Shown: positions 14,263 through 23,344, counted from the first letter of the stretch. The stretch: 40,030 nucleotides of DNA from Gemmobacter megaterium (GCF_900156815.1 NZ_FTOT01000016.1:1-40030), one strand, 5' to 3'. Program-made: numbers and translations. Notes: generated from the letters alone by a model not told the origin.

Positions 14263-16437
14263 ATGACCCAGGCCGATTTCCTCACCGCCCCGTTCTCTGC
14301 CCCCGTCGATCTGCCCGAGACTGACATTCTCGGGCCGCGACGCTTTTTCAACCGCGAACTGTCATGGCTCGCCTTCAACTGGCGCGTGCTGGACGAAGCG
14401 GCGAACCCCCGCGTTCCCTTGCTGGAGCGGTTGCGCTTCCTGTCGATCTCGGCCACCAACCTGGATGAATTCTACACCGTCCGGGTGGCGGGCCTGCGGC
14501 AACTGGCACGATCGGGCAAATGGCTGCCCTCCGAGGATGGGCGCAGCCCTGCCGAACAGTTGCAACTGATCAATGCCGATGCCCGCGACCTGATGGCGAC
14601 GCAGCAAAAGACCTTTCGCGCCCTGACCAAGGAAATGGACGAGGCGGGGATCGTCATCCTGACACGGTCGCGCCTGACCCAGACCGACCGCGCCTTTCTG
14701 CACGACCATTTCCTGGCGCAGGTGTTCCCCGTCCTGTCCCCGCTGGCGATCGACCCCGCGCATCCGTTTCCCTTCATTCCCAACACCGGCTTTTCGCTGG
14801 GGCTGGAACTGGAACGCATTTCCGACCGGCGCAAGCTTCAGGCCCTGCTGCCGATTCCCGGCCAGATCGCACGCTTTGTCACCTTGCCCTCCAAGGACGG
14901 GCAGCATCGTGTGCTGCCGCTGGAAGAACTGCTGCTGCTGAACCTGTCCAGCCTGTTCCCCGGCTATGACGAAATGGGCTACTGCACCTTCCGCGTGCTG
15001 CGCGACAGCGATCTCGAGGTCGAGGACGAGGCCGAGGATCTGGTCCGCGAATTCGAGACCGCCTTGAAACGCCGCCGCCGCGGCGAGGTGATCCGGCTGA
15101 AAATCTCTGCCGGGGCGCCCCCCGCCTTGCGCGCGCTGATCATGGATGAACTGGGCGCCGCCGAGGACGAGGTGATTGAGGTCAAGGGCCTGCTGGGCGT
15201 CGCTGACCTCAAGGAACTGGTGCTGTCGTCCCGTCCCGACCTGCTCTGGCCGCCCTTTGCCCCCCGTGTGCCGGAACGTGTGACCGACCATGACGGCGAC
15301 ATCTTCGCAGCCATCCGGCAAAAGGACATGCTGCTGCACCACCCCTATGAGACTTTCGACATGGTGATCCGCTTTCTGCAAGAAGCGGCGCGCGATCCGA
15401 ACGTTCTGGCCATCAAGCAGACGCTGTACCGCACCTCCTATGACAGCCCCATCGTCGATGCGCTGTGCGAGGCGGCCGAGGCGGGCAAATCGGTCACGGC
15501 GCTGGTGGAACTGAAGGCGCGGTTCGACGAGGCGTCGAACATCCGCCAGTCGCGCCGTCTGGAACGCGCGGGCGCCCATGTCGTCTATGGCTTCATCCGT
15601 TACAAGACCCATGCCAAGATCAGCACCGTCGTCCGGCGCGAGGGTGAGAACCTCGTCACCTATACCCATTTCGGCACCGGCAACTATCACCCGATCACCG
15701 CGCGCATCTACACCGACCTGTCGCTGTTCACCTGCAACCCGGCCCTGGGGCGCGATGCGACCAAGGTGTTCAACTATCTGTCGGGCTATGCCCAGCCCGA
15801 AGGGCTGGAAAACCTGGCCATATCGCCGACCGCGCTGAAGCCGCGCCTGCTGGAACTGATCGCGGCCGAGGCGGAACATGCCCGCCAGGGGCGCCCGGCA
15901 CAGATCTGGGCCAAGATGAACAGCCTGGTCGACCCCGAGGTCATCGACGCCCTCTATGCCGCCTCGCAGGCCGGTGTGATGATCAGCCTGGTGATCCGCG
16001 GCATCTGCGGCCTGCGCCCTGGCATCAAGGGGCTGTCGGACAACATCCGCGTCAAATCCATCGTCGGCCGGTTCCTGGAACACAGCCGCATCGTCTGCTT
16101 TGGCAACGGCCATGGTCTGCCCTCGAAAGAGGCGCGGGTGTATATCAGTTCTGCCGACTGGATGGGCCGCAACCTGAATCGCCGCGTCGAAACCCTGATC
16201 GAGGCGGTGAACCCCACGGTCAAGGCGCAGATCGCCAGCCAGATCATGGCCGCCAACCTGGCCGACGAGGCGCAAAGCTGGATCCTCGGGCCGGACGGGC
16301 GCTACCTGCGGCAACTCGACGCCCCCGACGGCAAGCTGTTCTCGTGCCACAAATTCTTCATGGAAAACCCGTCGCTGTCCGGGCGGGGCAGTGCCGGAGC
16401 GGCCGACGTGCCGCGCCTGGCGCATTCCTGGGATTGA
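14263..16437 (+). CDS. ppk1: Polyphosphate kinase 1
   Basis: Ppk1 makes inorganic polyphosphate from ATP. The 724-residue protein contains the N-terminal RFFNRELSWLAFNWRVLDEA and the PHP-like ATNLDEFYTVRVAGLR. The catalytic domain reads VLAIKQTLYRTSYDSPIV, LVELKARFDEASNI, and YKTHAKISTVVRRE holding the phosphorylated histidine (about residue 450). Later come HFGTGNYHPITARIYTDLSLF, SLVIRGICGLRPGIKGLSDNI and SADWMGRNLNRRVETLIEA. All family blocks are present and the length is normal. ATG at 14263 (CAGG upstream) is preferred, and an in-frame ATG at 14230 would add 11 residues. It is followed by ppx after a 147-bp spacer rich in hairpins. Confidence 0.95.
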   Translation: MTQADFLTAPFSAPVDLPETDILGPRRFFNRELSWLAFNWRVLDEAANPRVPLLERLRFLSISATNLDEFYTVRVAGLRQLARSGKWLPSEDGRSPAEQLQLINADARDLMATQQKTFRALTKEMDEAGIVILTRSRLTQTDRAFLHDHFLAQVFPVLSPLAIDPAHPFPFIPNTGFSLGLELERISDRRKLQALLPIPGQIARFVTLPSKDGQHRVLPLEELLLLNLSSLFPGYDEMGYCTFRVLRDSDLEVEDEAEDLVREFETALKRRRRGEVIRLKISAGAPPALRALIMDELGAAEDEVIEVKGLLGVADLKELVLSSRPDLLWPPFAPRVPERVTDHDGDIFAAIRQKDMLLHHPYETFDMVIRFLQEAARDPNVLAIKQTLYRTSYDSPIVDALCEAAEAGKSVTALVELKARFDEASNIRQSRRLERAGAHVVYGFIRYKTHAKISTVVRREGENLVTYTHFGTGNYHPITARIYTDLSLFTCNPALGRDATKVFNYLSGYAQPEGLENLAISPTALKPRLLELIAAEAEHARQGRPAQIWAKMNSLVDPEVIDALYAASQAGVMISLVIRGICGLRPGIKGLSDNIRVKSIVGRFLEHSRIVCFGNGHGLPSKEARVYISSADWMGRNLNRRVETLIEAVNPTVKAQIASQIMAANLADEAQSWILGPDGRYLRQLDAPDGKLFSCHKFFMENPSLSGRGSAGAADVPRLAHSWD

Positions 16438-16452
16438 CGCGGGCGCCTGTGT

Positions 16453-16557
16453 CGCCGCATCTTCGCGGCGTGAAGGCACTGCTGCATCATCTTGCTGAAA
16501 ATACCCCGGGGGGAGGGGCGGCCCGCAAGGGCCGACCCGTAGGGGGCAGCGCCCCCT
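16453..16557. repeat. REP-like hairpin cluster between ppk1 and ppx
   Basis: Three perfect hairpins lie in the ppk1-ppx gap: CGCCGC/GCGGCG (16453-16470), CGGCCC-GCAA-GGGCCG (16519-16534) and AGGGGGC/GCCCCCT (16541-16557). Before the second is AAAATACCCCGGGGGGAG. From memory, similar AAAATACCCCGGGG-plus-hairpin units are scattered in Rhodobacteraceae intergenic DNA. This window has only one copy, so the repeat nature is not shown here. The first hairpin may also act as the ppk1 terminator. Confidence 0.45.
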
Positions 16558-16584
16558 GCCCCGGCCGCCAATCCGGAATGCCCC

Positions 16585-18108
16585 ATGAGCGATGATTTCG
16601 AACCCTTCGGCCGACCCCTGTTCGAAGACCCGTCAGCCCGCGCCCTCAGCCGTGTCGGCGTGGTGGACGTCGGTTCCAACTCCGTCCGCATGGTCGTGTT
16701 CGATGGCGCCGCGCGGTCGCCAGCCTATTTCTACAACGAAAAGGTCATGGCGGGTCTTGGCAAGGGATTGGCCGAAACCGGCAAGCTGAACCCGCAGGGC
16801 CGGAACCGCGCCATGGCGGCGCTGCGGCGATTCGCCCTGCTGGCCGAGGGCATGAAGATCTCGCCGCTGACGATCGTGGCAACCGCCGCCGTGCGCGAGG
16901 CCGAGGACGGCCCCGCCTTTCAGGCCGAGGTCGAGGCGGCGACCGGCCTGAAACTGTGGGTCATCGACGGCAACGAGGAAGCGCGGCTGTCGGCACAAGG
17001 AGTGCTGCTGGGTTGGCCGGGTGCCGCCGGCATCGTCTGCGACATCGGCGGCAACTCGATGGAACTTGCGCGCATCGGCAAAGGACAGGTGGGCAAGCGC
17101 ATTTCCACTCCGCTGGGCCCCTTTCGGCTGCAACAGGTCCAGGGCGGCGCCGACGCACGCGCCAAGCTGATCGAGCGGGTGTTGCGCAAGGCGCGCGACA
17201 CCATAGAGCCGGACAACGAACGCATCTATCTGGTCGGTGGCAGTTGGCGGGTGATCGCCCGGCTTGACATGGAACGGCGCGGCTATCCTCTGACCGTGTT
17301 GCACGAATACCGCATGACCCCCGAGGCGGTGCTGGAAACCATCGACTGGATTGCCCGCAACGATCTGGCTGTCCTGCGTGGTCGTACCGGCACTTCGGCA
17401 GAGCGGATGGAGCTGGTTCCGCTGGCCTGCGAGGTGCTGGGCGCCTTGGTCCGCATGTTCAAACCCAAGGAAATCGACGTTTCATCCTATGGCATCCGCG
17501 AGGGGCTGCTGTACGAACAGATGCCGGAAAGACTGCGCCAGCGCGACCCGCTGATCGAAGCCGCGCGGATGGCCGAAGCGACGCAGGCGCGGATTCCCGG
17601 CTTTGGCAAGAAGCTGTTCACCTTCCTGTCGCCGCTGTTCAAGGATGTCGAGCCAGAGGGAATGCGCCTGATCAAGGCTGCCTGTCTGATGCATGACACC
17701 ACATGGCGCGCGCATCCAGACTACCGGGCCGAGGTGTGCTTTGACAACGTGACCCGCGCAAACCTGGGCGGGCTGGACCATCCCGGTCGGGTGTTCCTGG
17801 GTCTGGCCTTGCTGCACCGCTACAAGAACAGCCGCTCCGGCTCGCGCTTTGCGCCGCTGTTCTCGCTGCTGAACGAAGAACAGTTGCGCAAGGCCGAAGT
17901 GCTTGGCAAGGCCATGCGGTTCGGGGCGATGTTCGCACTTGGCGATCCGGCAGAGGCCGCAGCCCTGTCGTGGCACCCCAAGAAACGCATTCTGGAACTG
18001 GCACTTACGCCCAAGGGCGAAGCCCTGTTTGCAGAGGTGGCGCAGGCCCGCTTCGCCTCGCTTGCCCAGGCAATGCGCGCAACACCGCATATCGTGGCAG
18101 CCCGTTAG
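16585..18108 (+). CDS. ppx: Exopolyphosphatase / Ppx-GppA phosphatase
   Basis: The 507-residue protein degrades polyphosphate, or pppGpp in GppA-type members. It has the sugar-kinase/Hsp70 fold: phosphate 1 motif GVVDVGSNSVRMVVF (about 25-39), ATAAVREAEDGPAF, the catalytic-site segment DGNEEARLSAQGV and phosphate 2 motif VCDIGGNSMELARI. The C-terminal part is HD-like (ACLMHDTTWRAHPDYRAEVCFDN). A GppA-only role cannot be excluded, but adjacency to ppk1 favours polyphosphate turnover. A 4-residue-scale difference from E. coli Ppx in length is unremarkable. The gene starts after the hairpin cluster and has only a weak ribosome binding site, so it may depend partly on ppk1 read-through. Confidence 0.93.
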   Translation: MSDDFEPFGRPLFEDPSARALSRVGVVDVGSNSVRMVVFDGAARSPAYFYNEKVMAGLGKGLAETGKLNPQGRNRAMAALRRFALLAEGMKISPLTIVATAAVREAEDGPAFQAEVEAATGLKLWVIDGNEEARLSAQGVLLGWPGAAGIVCDIGGNSMELARIGKGQVGKRISTPLGPFRLQQVQGGADARAKLIERVLRKARDTIEPDNERIYLVGGSWRVIARLDMERRGYPLTVLHEYRMTPEAVLETIDWIARNDLAVLRGRTGTSAERMELVPLACEVLGALVRMFKPKEIDVSSYGIREGLLYEQMPERLRQRDPLIEAARMAEATQARIPGFGKKLFTFLSPLFKDVEPEGMRLIKAACLMHDTTWRAHPDYRAEVCFDNVTRANLGGLDHPGRVFLGLALLHRYKNSRSGSRFAPLFSLLNEEQLRKAEVLGKAMRFGAMFALGDPAEAAALSWHPKKRILELALTPKGEALFAEVAQARFASLAQAMRATPHIVAAR

Positions 18109-18114
18109 GGCGGT

Positions 18115-18128
18115 TTGATCCGGATCAA
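18115..18128. promoter_or_regulatory. Perfect FNR/FnrL box upstream of the DUF465 gene
   Basis: TTGAT-CCGG-ATCAA is a perfect palindrome and an exact FNR consensus. Its centre is 64 bp before the ATG of the DUF465 gene. If it acts as a class II activator site (centre at -41.5), transcription would start near 18163, leaving a leader of about 23 bases with the ribosome binding site AAGGAG inside it. Confidence 0.65.
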
Positions 18129-18185
18129 GGCAACGCGCGGTGCAGGTCGTCAAAGTCGTGCCATGACTTGCACAAGGAGCGCGAC

Positions 18186-18425
18186 ATGTCGAACACCCCA
18201 CATCTGCTGGCCGACGAATTTCCGGCCGACGCACAGAAGATCCAGGATCTTCAGGCGGCAAATCCCCGGTTCGACAAGATTTGCAAAGAGTATGATCAGG
18301 TCAACCGCGCCGTGCACCGGGCAGAGATCCGCGTCGATCTGATGTCCGAGGCAGATGAGCAGGAGCTGCGCCGCCAGCGTGCCGCGCTGAAGGACCAGAT
18401 TGCCCGGATGCTGGCCGACGCCTGA
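18186..18425 (+). CDS. DUF465 (YdcH-like) small protein
   Basis: The 79-residue protein belongs to the DUF465/YdcH family: short, charged, alpha-helical hairpin proteins of unknown role. Phrases typical of the family are FPADAQKIQDLQAANPRFDKICKEYDQVN and the C-terminal EQELRRQRAALKDQIARML, which would form a coiled coil. It has no signal peptide or membrane segment. AAGGAG lies 8 bp before the ATG. A perfect FNR box upstream implies that it is induced when oxygen is low. A 15-bp-stem hairpin follows. The gene is transcribed alone, between ppx and the convergent dadA. Confidence 0.88.
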   Translation: MSNTPHLLADEFPADAQKIQDLQAANPRFDKICKEYDQVNRAVHRAEIRVDLMSEADEQELRRQRAALKDQIARMLADA

Positions 18426-18455
18426 GCGCGCCCGGTTCGCGGACAGCCAGAAGCA

Positions 18456-18489
18456 TCAGGGCCCCCGAGAGCAATCTCGGGGGCCCTGA
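18456..18489. terminator. Long hairpin between DUF465 gene and dadA
   Basis: TCAGGGCCCCCGAGA (18456-18470) pairs perfectly with 18475-18489 around a GCAA tetraloop, giving a 15-bp stem. Neither side has a clear T-run, so it may be a weak bidirectional terminator or an mRNA-end stabiliser for the two convergent genes. Confidence 0.7.
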
Positions 18490-18550
18490 CGGCACTGTGT
18501 TCACTCGTACACACTCAGACAGGTAACGCGCGAAACCCGATTGGGTTCCC

Positions 18551-19855
18551 TCAGGCGGCGGCAGGGCGCAAACCGCCGGCCTGCGCCTTGCGCGAAGGGG
18601 TGCGGCCATAGCGCGCGACGGACAGGCCTTCGGGGTCGATCTCCGGTGCGCGCCCGTCGATCAGATCGGCCAGCAGACGCCCGGATCCCGCCGCCATCGT
18701 CCAACCCAACGTGCCATGGCCAGTGTTCGTCCACAGGTTGGCAATCGGGGTTGCGCCAACGATCGGAGTGCCATCGGGCGTCATCGGGCGCAGTCCGGTC
18801 CAGAAAGAGGCTGCTTGCAGATCTCCGGCGCCGCCGAACATCTCTGTCAGCGACTTTTCCAGCGTCGCGCGGCGGCGCGGGTTCAGCGAGGTATCGAACC
18901 CGGCAATCTCGGCCAGCCCGCCGACGCGAATCCGGTCGCCCAGCCGGGTGATCGCCACCTTGAATGTCTCGTCCATCACGGTCGAAACCGGCGCGCGGTC
19001 GTAATCGGTGATCGGCACGGTGATCGAATAGCCCTTCAGCGGCTCCACCGGCAGACGCACGCCCAGCGATTTCGCCAGCAATGGCGACAGCGAGCCAAGC
19101 GCCAGAACATAGCTGTCCGCCGTCATCAACCCCTCGGATGTGTCCACGCCGGTCACGCGCCCGGCTTCGGCCCGGATCGCGTTGATCGTCACGCCATAGC
19201 GGAAGACCACGCCCGCGGCTTCGGCCTTGTCAGCCAGCGCATTGGTGAACTTGAAGCAGTCGCCGGTTTCGTCGCCCGGCAGCCGCAGGCCCCCGGCAAT
19301 CCGATGCGCAGCGCCAGCCAGCCCCGGCTCGGCCGCGATACAACCGGCACGGTCGAGCACCTCGAACGGCACACCATCGGCCTGCAACACCGCAATGTCC
19401 TTTTCTGCCGCCGCCACCTGCTTTTCGGTGCGGAACACCTGCAAGGTGCCTTGCTGACGCTCGTCAAAGCGCACGCCAGTATCGGCACGCAGTTCGGTCA
19501 GGCAATCGCGGCTGTATTCCGCCAGCCGCACCATACGGCTCTTGTTGCGCGCATAGGCCGGGCTGGTGCAGTTGGCCAGCATCTCCAGCATCCAGCGGAT
19601 GCGGTCGGGGTTCATGGTCGGGTGCAGCACCAGCGGTGCGTGGCGCTGGAACATCCACTTGATGGCCTTCATCGGGACACCCGGCGCGGCCCAGGGGGCA
19701 GAATAACCGGGGCTGATCTCGCCCGCATTGGCAAAGCTGGTTTCCAGTGCGGGGCCAGGTTGCCGGTCGATCACCGTCACCTGATGCCCGCGTTTGGCCA
19801 GATACCAGGCCGTGGTAACCCCGATGACACCTGCACCCAGAACGATGATCCGCAT
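18551..19855 (-). CDS. dadA: D-amino acid dehydrogenase, DadA family
   Basis: This FAD enzyme oxidises D-amino acids to 2-oxo acids, passing electrons to the respiratory chain at the inner face of the membrane. The 434-residue protein has the dinucleotide-binding start [23 protein letters not shown] with an acidic residue ending strand 2 (VTVIDRQ). It also has the DadA-type [52 protein letters not shown] and the C-terminal [17 protein letters not shown] and [26 protein letters not shown] at 19855 is preceded by AGGAGAGG. No alanine racemase gene (dadX) is adjacent. The upstream spacer holds four CGAAGAA half-sites, which suggests control by a multi-site regulator such as Lrp. Confidence 0.93.
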   Translation of the reverse strand: MRIIVLGAGVIGVTTAWYLAKRGHQVTVIDRQPGPALETSFANAGEISPGYSAPWAAPGVPMKAIKWMFQRHAPLVLHPTMNPDRIRWMLEMLANCTSPAYARNKSRMVRLAEYSRDCLTELRADTGVRFDERQQGTLQVFRTEKQVAAAEKDIAVLQADGVPFEVLDRAGCIAAEPGLAGAAHRIAGGLRLPGDETGDCFKFTNALADKAEAAGVVFRYGVTINAIRAEAGRVTGVDTSEGLMTADSYVLALGSLSPLLAKSLGVRLPVEPLKGYSITVPITDYDRAPVSTVMDETFKVAITRLGDRIRVGGLAEIAGFDTSLNPRRRATLEKSLTEMFGGAGDLQAASFWTGLRPMTPDGTPIVGATPIANLWTNTGHGTLGWTMAAGSGRLLADLIDGRAPEIDPEGLSVARYGRTPSRKAQAGGLRPAAA

Positions 19856-19905
19856 GGAAGCCTCTCCTGATCGCGTTTCAGGAAAGGTAAGCCATGCAGA
19901 CCTGA

Positions 19906-19982
19906 ATTTCTTCGCATTCTTCGGCGCAGAATCCGCCATAGATCGAAGAAACTCCGGCTTTCGCCGCCAGATTCGAAGAAAT
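19906..19982. promoter_or_regulatory. Repeated half-sites upstream of dadA (possible Lrp-type operator)
   Basis: Four copies of a CGAAGAA half-site occur within 77 bp: ATTTCTTCG (19906-19914) and TTCTTCG (19917-19923) in one orientation, CGAAGAAA (19944-19951) and TTCGAAGAAAT (19972-19982) in the other. The outermost 9-mers are perfect inverted repeats. The array lies 50-130 bp upstream of the dadA start. Such spaced arrays are usual for Lrp/AsnC-family regulators, but no regulator gene is next to it. Confidence 0.4.
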
Positions 19983-20026
19983 GTTCCATGATGCCGTCCG
20001 AACACGCAAGGCTGTCCGGCCAGATG

Positions 20027-20614
20027 TCAGATTCGGCAGTAATCCTGCGACCGCGTCCATGCCGCGATCTCGGCCCGCTTCTTGCCATTGCGCATCGGGC
20101 CCCAATCCGCCGCCAGACCGCCCCAGCCCCCAGGGCCGCCAGCGACGACGCCGGTACGCTCGACCTGCCGGGAGGCGATATTGACCGCGCAACTCAGGTT
20201 CGACTGCCCGTCATACAGGGCGGTCGCATCACAGCCATAGGCGCGCGCGGTCGCCGGCGCGATCTGCAACAGGCCGCGGTATTTCCCACCTTCACCCGCC
20301 GCTTTGGGATTCCAGGTGCTTTCGTGCTTGGCCAAAGCCGAGAACAACCCCATCCAGAATGCCTTGCGATCGGCCTCGGACGCCTCGGGATAGGCCGGGC
20401 AGAAGGACTCGATATCCGCGGGGTCGGTGTCGATCAACGCGCGCCCCTTGGTGGAAATGGCGCTCAGGGTCGCATGGGTCCACTGGTCTCCTTCCGGCCG
20501 ATGGTCCCAGCGTGCGGCGGGGGCGTCGGTGGTGGCTCCGGCGCCCATGGTACAGGCCATGGGCAGGCTCAGCGCAAGAAAGGCGGCGATCAGCGGTCGC
20601 ATACGTGAGGTCAT
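20027..20614 (-). CDS. Lytic transglycosylase (SLT domain) exported protein
   Basis: The 195-residue protein begins with an export signal (MRPLIAAFLALSLPMAC). The cysteine after ALSLPMA may be lipidated, though the lipobox is not ideal (Pro at -3). The SLT/lysozyme-like domain is in the C-terminal half: FSALAKHESTWNPKAAGEGGKYRGLLQIAPATARAYGCD, with the catalytic glutamate in KHESTWNP. The GLLQIAPATAR motif is conserved in the family, and further on is AVNIASRQVERTGVV. It would cut the glycan strands of peptidoglycan in the periplasm. It is short for a housekeeping Slt, more like specialised transglycosylases, but has no secretion or conjugation genes beside it. Confidence 0.82.
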   Translation of the reverse strand: MTSRMRPLIAAFLALSLPMACTMGAGATTDAPAARWDHRPEGDQWTHATLSAISTKGRALIDTDPADIESFCPAYPEASEADRKAFWMGLFSALAKHESTWNPKAAGEGGKYRGLLQIAPATARAYGCDATALYDGQSNLSCAVNIASRQVERTGVVAGGPGGWGGLAADWGPMRNGKKRAEIAAWTRSQDYCRI

Positions 20615-20818
20615 CGGTCGTTTCCGGTGGCGCCGGACCCGTTGTCCGGCGCTGTTGCCAGTGCGCGCCTTCGACCGACCACGCAAGCGGGCCGGGCCGG
20701 GTCGGCCCGGAACCGGCGGAAACCTGCTTGAATCTCTCCGCAGTCTGTCCAAGACCGCGCCTTATTTCCGCCGCAGCCACTGGCAATGATCAGACAGCAC
20801 GTGATCAGGAGATGTCAG

Positions 20819-21073
20819 ATGGCCTATGTCAACGAACTGCCGACTCGGCCCCGCACGCCCACCCTGCGCCGGGTGCTGGCCGAAATGCTCCGCGTCGCGG
20901 GCCTGCGCCCTGCGGAACCTGCGCCTGCGAAACGCGCGCTTGCGGCGCCCGGCCCGGCAACCGAGGCGATCATCGACGCCGACATGGCCCGCATGGCGAG
21001 TTTCGGATCGTGGTCAGCCTTGCGTGACGAACTGCGCGCCAGCGACCAGGCCGCCCGCAGGACGATGGCCTGA
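20819..21073 (+). CDS. Small hypothetical protein upstream of gatB
   Basis: An 84-codon frame begins at ATG 20819, with AGGAG 7-12 bp upstream. The protein is rich in Arg, Ala and Pro. MAYVNELPTRPRTPTLRRVLAEMLRVAG is followed by a Pro/Ala linker and a helical C-terminus (EAIIDADMARMASFGSWSALRDEL). There is no membrane span or signal peptide. I do not recognise the family. It is 74 bp before gatB on the same strand and could be in its transcript. Confidence 0.6.
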   Translation: MAYVNELPTRPRTPTLRRVLAEMLRVAGLRPAEPAPAKRALAAPGPATEAIIDADMARMASFGSWSALRDELRASDQAARRTMA

Positions 21074-21147
21074 CCCAAGCCCACAAGCACCTTGAAGCGC
21101 CGCGTCCCACGCACTAGGACAGGGACATGCCGCAGAAAGGGACACCC

Positions 21148-22659
21148 ATGCTCGACCTGACCTTCCAGCCGCCCAAACCCAAGGTGATCGCCGGGGCCAG
21201 GCATGACTGGGAACTGGTGATCGGGATGGAGATCCACGCGCAGGTGTCGTCGAACGCCAAGCTGTTCTCCGGCGCCTCGACCACCTTCGGATCCGAGCCG
21301 AATTCCAACGTTGCCTTTGTCGATGCCGCGATGCCTGGCATGTTGCCGGTGATCAACGAATTCTGCGTCGAACAGGCGGTGCGCACCGGGCTGGGGCTGA
21401 AGGCAGAGATCAACCTGATGTCGGCCTTTGACCGCAAGAACTATTTCTACCCCGACCTGCCGCAGGGCTATCAGATCAGCCAACTCTATCACCCCATCGT
21501 GGGCGAGGGCGAGGTGATCGTGGATATGGGCCCCGGCGTCGCGCGGCGCGTGCGGATCGAACGCATCCATCTGGAACAGGACGCCGGAAAGTCGATCCAT
21601 GACATGGATCCGGCGCTGTCCTTTGTCGATTTCAACCGCACCGGCGTGGCGCTGATGGAAATCGTCAGCCGCCCCGACATTCGCGGCCCCGAGGAGGCAG
21701 CGGCCTATGTCGCCAAGTTGCGCCAGATCCTGCGTTATCTTGGAACCTGCGATGGCAATATGCAGAACGGCAACCTGCGGGCGGATGTGAACGTGTCGAT
21801 CTGCCGGCCCGGCGCCTATGAGCGGTATCAGAAAACCCAGGATTTCGGCCATCTGGGTACGCGCTGCGAGATCAAGAACATGAACTCCATGCGCTTCATC
21901 CAGGCGGCTATCGACTATGAGGCCCGCCGCCAGATCGCCATTGTCGAGGATGGCGGCAGCGTGGTGCAGGAAACCCGGCTGTATGATCCCGACCGGAACG
22001 AAACCCGGTCGATGCGGTCCAAGGAAGAGGCGCATGATTACCGCTACTTCCCCTGCCCCGACCTTTTGCCGCTGGAAATCGAACAGGCCTGGGTCGATGA
22101 CATCGCTGCCCGGATGCCGGAACTGCCCGATGCCAAGAAGGCGCGGTTCATGGGGGAGTTCGGCCTGACCGACTACGATGCCTCCGTGCTGACGGCCGAG
22201 CTGGAGGCCGCCGCCTATTTCGATGCCGTGGCCCAGGGCCGCGATGGCAAACAGGCGGCGAACTGGGTCATCAACGAACTGTTCGGTCGCCTGAACAAGG
22301 AAGGTCTGACCATCGCCGACAGTCCGGTGTCCGCGGCCCAGTTGGGCGGCCTGCTGGATCTGCTGGCCGACCAGACCATTTCGGGCAAGATCGCCAAGGA
22401 TCTGTTCGAAATCCTCTGGACCGAGGGCGGCGATCCGGCACAAATTGTGGAATCGCGCGGCATGAAACAGGTCACCGACACCGGCGCCATCGAGGCTGCG
22501 GTGGACGAGATCATCGCAGCCAACCCCGCGCAGGTGGAAAAGGCCAAACAGAACCCGAAGCTGGCAGGCTGGTTCGTCGGCCAGGTGATGAAGGCGACGG
22601 GCGGCAAGGCCAACCCGGCGGCCGTCAATGACCTGGTGGCGAAAAAGCTGGGCGGGTGA
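21148..22659 (+). CDS. gatB: Aspartyl/glutamyl-tRNA(Asn/Gln) amidotransferase subunit B
   Basis: GatB is the kinase/tRNA-binding subunit of GatCAB, which converts Glu-tRNA(Gln) and Asp-tRNA(Asn) to their amides. The 503-residue protein has the family order: [68 protein letters not shown] and the metal-site region [12 protein letters not shown]. It continues with [31 protein letters not shown] and the C-terminal YqeY-like tail ending [42 protein letters not shown] at 21148 has AAAGGGA upstream and is preferred over 21127. gatA and gatC are elsewhere, common in alphaproteobacteria. Confidence 0.96.
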   Translation: MLDLTFQPPKPKVIAGARHDWELVIGMEIHAQVSSNAKLFSGASTTFGSEPNSNVAFVDAAMPGMLPVINEFCVEQAVRTGLGLKAEINLMSAFDRKNYFYPDLPQGYQISQLYHPIVGEGEVIVDMGPGVARRVRIERIHLEQDAGKSIHDMDPALSFVDFNRTGVALMEIVSRPDIRGPEEAAAYVAKLRQILRYLGTCDGNMQNGNLRADVNVSICRPGAYERYQKTQDFGHLGTRCEIKNMNSMRFIQAAIDYEARRQIAIVEDGGSVVQETRLYDPDRNETRSMRSKEEAHDYRYFPCPDLLPLEIEQAWVDDIAARMPELPDAKKARFMGEFGLTDYDASVLTAELEAAAYFDAVAQGRDGKQAANWVINELFGRLNKEGLTIADSPVSAAQLGGLLDLLADQTISGKIAKDLFEILWTEGGDPAQIVESRGMKQVTDTGAIEAAVDEIIAANPAQVEKAKQNPKLAGWFVGQVMKATGGKANPAAVNDLVAKKLGG

Positions 22660-22885
22660 TTTCGCAAAGCGCGCCGGATTGCCTGCGGTGGCCGCGTGCA
22701 ATCTTGCAGGCGACCGCTGCTACATCCGGCAGGACGGGACGTTTATGCCCGATGATCGCCCGCGCCCCGCATGGGATCAGGGAACCAGGCCACCCTGTTG
22801 ACCGCCATTGTCCAAGGCGTGCGGCAGGACCGGACAGGCGTGGCTGCCATCGCCCGTGCCCGACAGGGCTGCGGCGCAATTGACG

Positions 22886-23344
22886 TCAGATCATCCGGGT
22901 CATGAACACGCTGTTGGGATCGTCCCGATAGCCTTCGAACGGTCCGCATTCGACAAAACCGGCCTTGGCATACAGCGCACGCGCAGGCGCAAAACCGGGT
23001 TGGACCCCAGTTTCCAGGCTGAGGCGGCGATAGCCATCGGCCTGGGCCTCTGCAATCAGATGGTCGAGCATCCGGCGTGACAATCCCGCCCCGCGATGTT
23101 CCGCGAGAATATGCATCGACTTGATCTCGGCGTGATCGGCGCTGATACGCTTGAACGCACCCATGCCGATGGCCTCACCATCACGACGCATCACAAAGAA
23201 TGCGATCCCCGGCGCGGCCAGCGCGTCGGCCGGCAGCATGTGGATGGATTCCGGCGGTGTTTCGGAATGCATGTCCGCTGTGTGCCGCTGGTGCAGCAGG
23301 GAAAGGGCATCCTGAACGGGGTGTTCGCGGGCAATGGTGATCAT
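22886..23344 (-). CDS. GNAT-family N-acetyltransferase
   Basis: The 152-residue protein has a complete GNAT fold. Motif D/A covers AFFVMRRDGEAIGMGAFKRI and EIKSMHILAEHRGAGLSRRMLDHLIAEAQ, with acetyl-CoA-binding R-G-x-G-L-x-R in HRGAGLSRR. Motif B is LETGVQPGFAPARALYAKAGFVECGPFEGY. Close relatives acetylate amines or are grouped with YsnE/PanZ-like proteins, and the substrate is unknown. It is transcribed leftward from a start at 23344, 98 bp past the end of cckA, so it may be read from the cckA message or its own promoter. It is convergent with gatB. Confidence 0.85.
   Translation of the reverse strand: MITIAREHPVQDALSLLHQRHTADMHSETPPESIHMLPADALAAPGIAFFVMRRDGEAIGMGAFKRISADHAEIKSMHILAEHRGAGLSRRMLDHLIAEAQADGYRRLSLETGVQPGFAPARALYAKAGFVECGPFEGYRDDPNSVFMTRMI

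Noticed and set aside
14362-16479. Long minus-strand open frame opposite ppk1 (705 codons)
   Set aside because: Same artefact as opposite ctaD: antisense shadow of a GC-rich gene.
22771-22905. A 44-codon plus-strand frame between gatB and the GNAT gene
   Set aside because: No ribosome binding site, overlaps the end of the GNAT gene and no recognisable motif.
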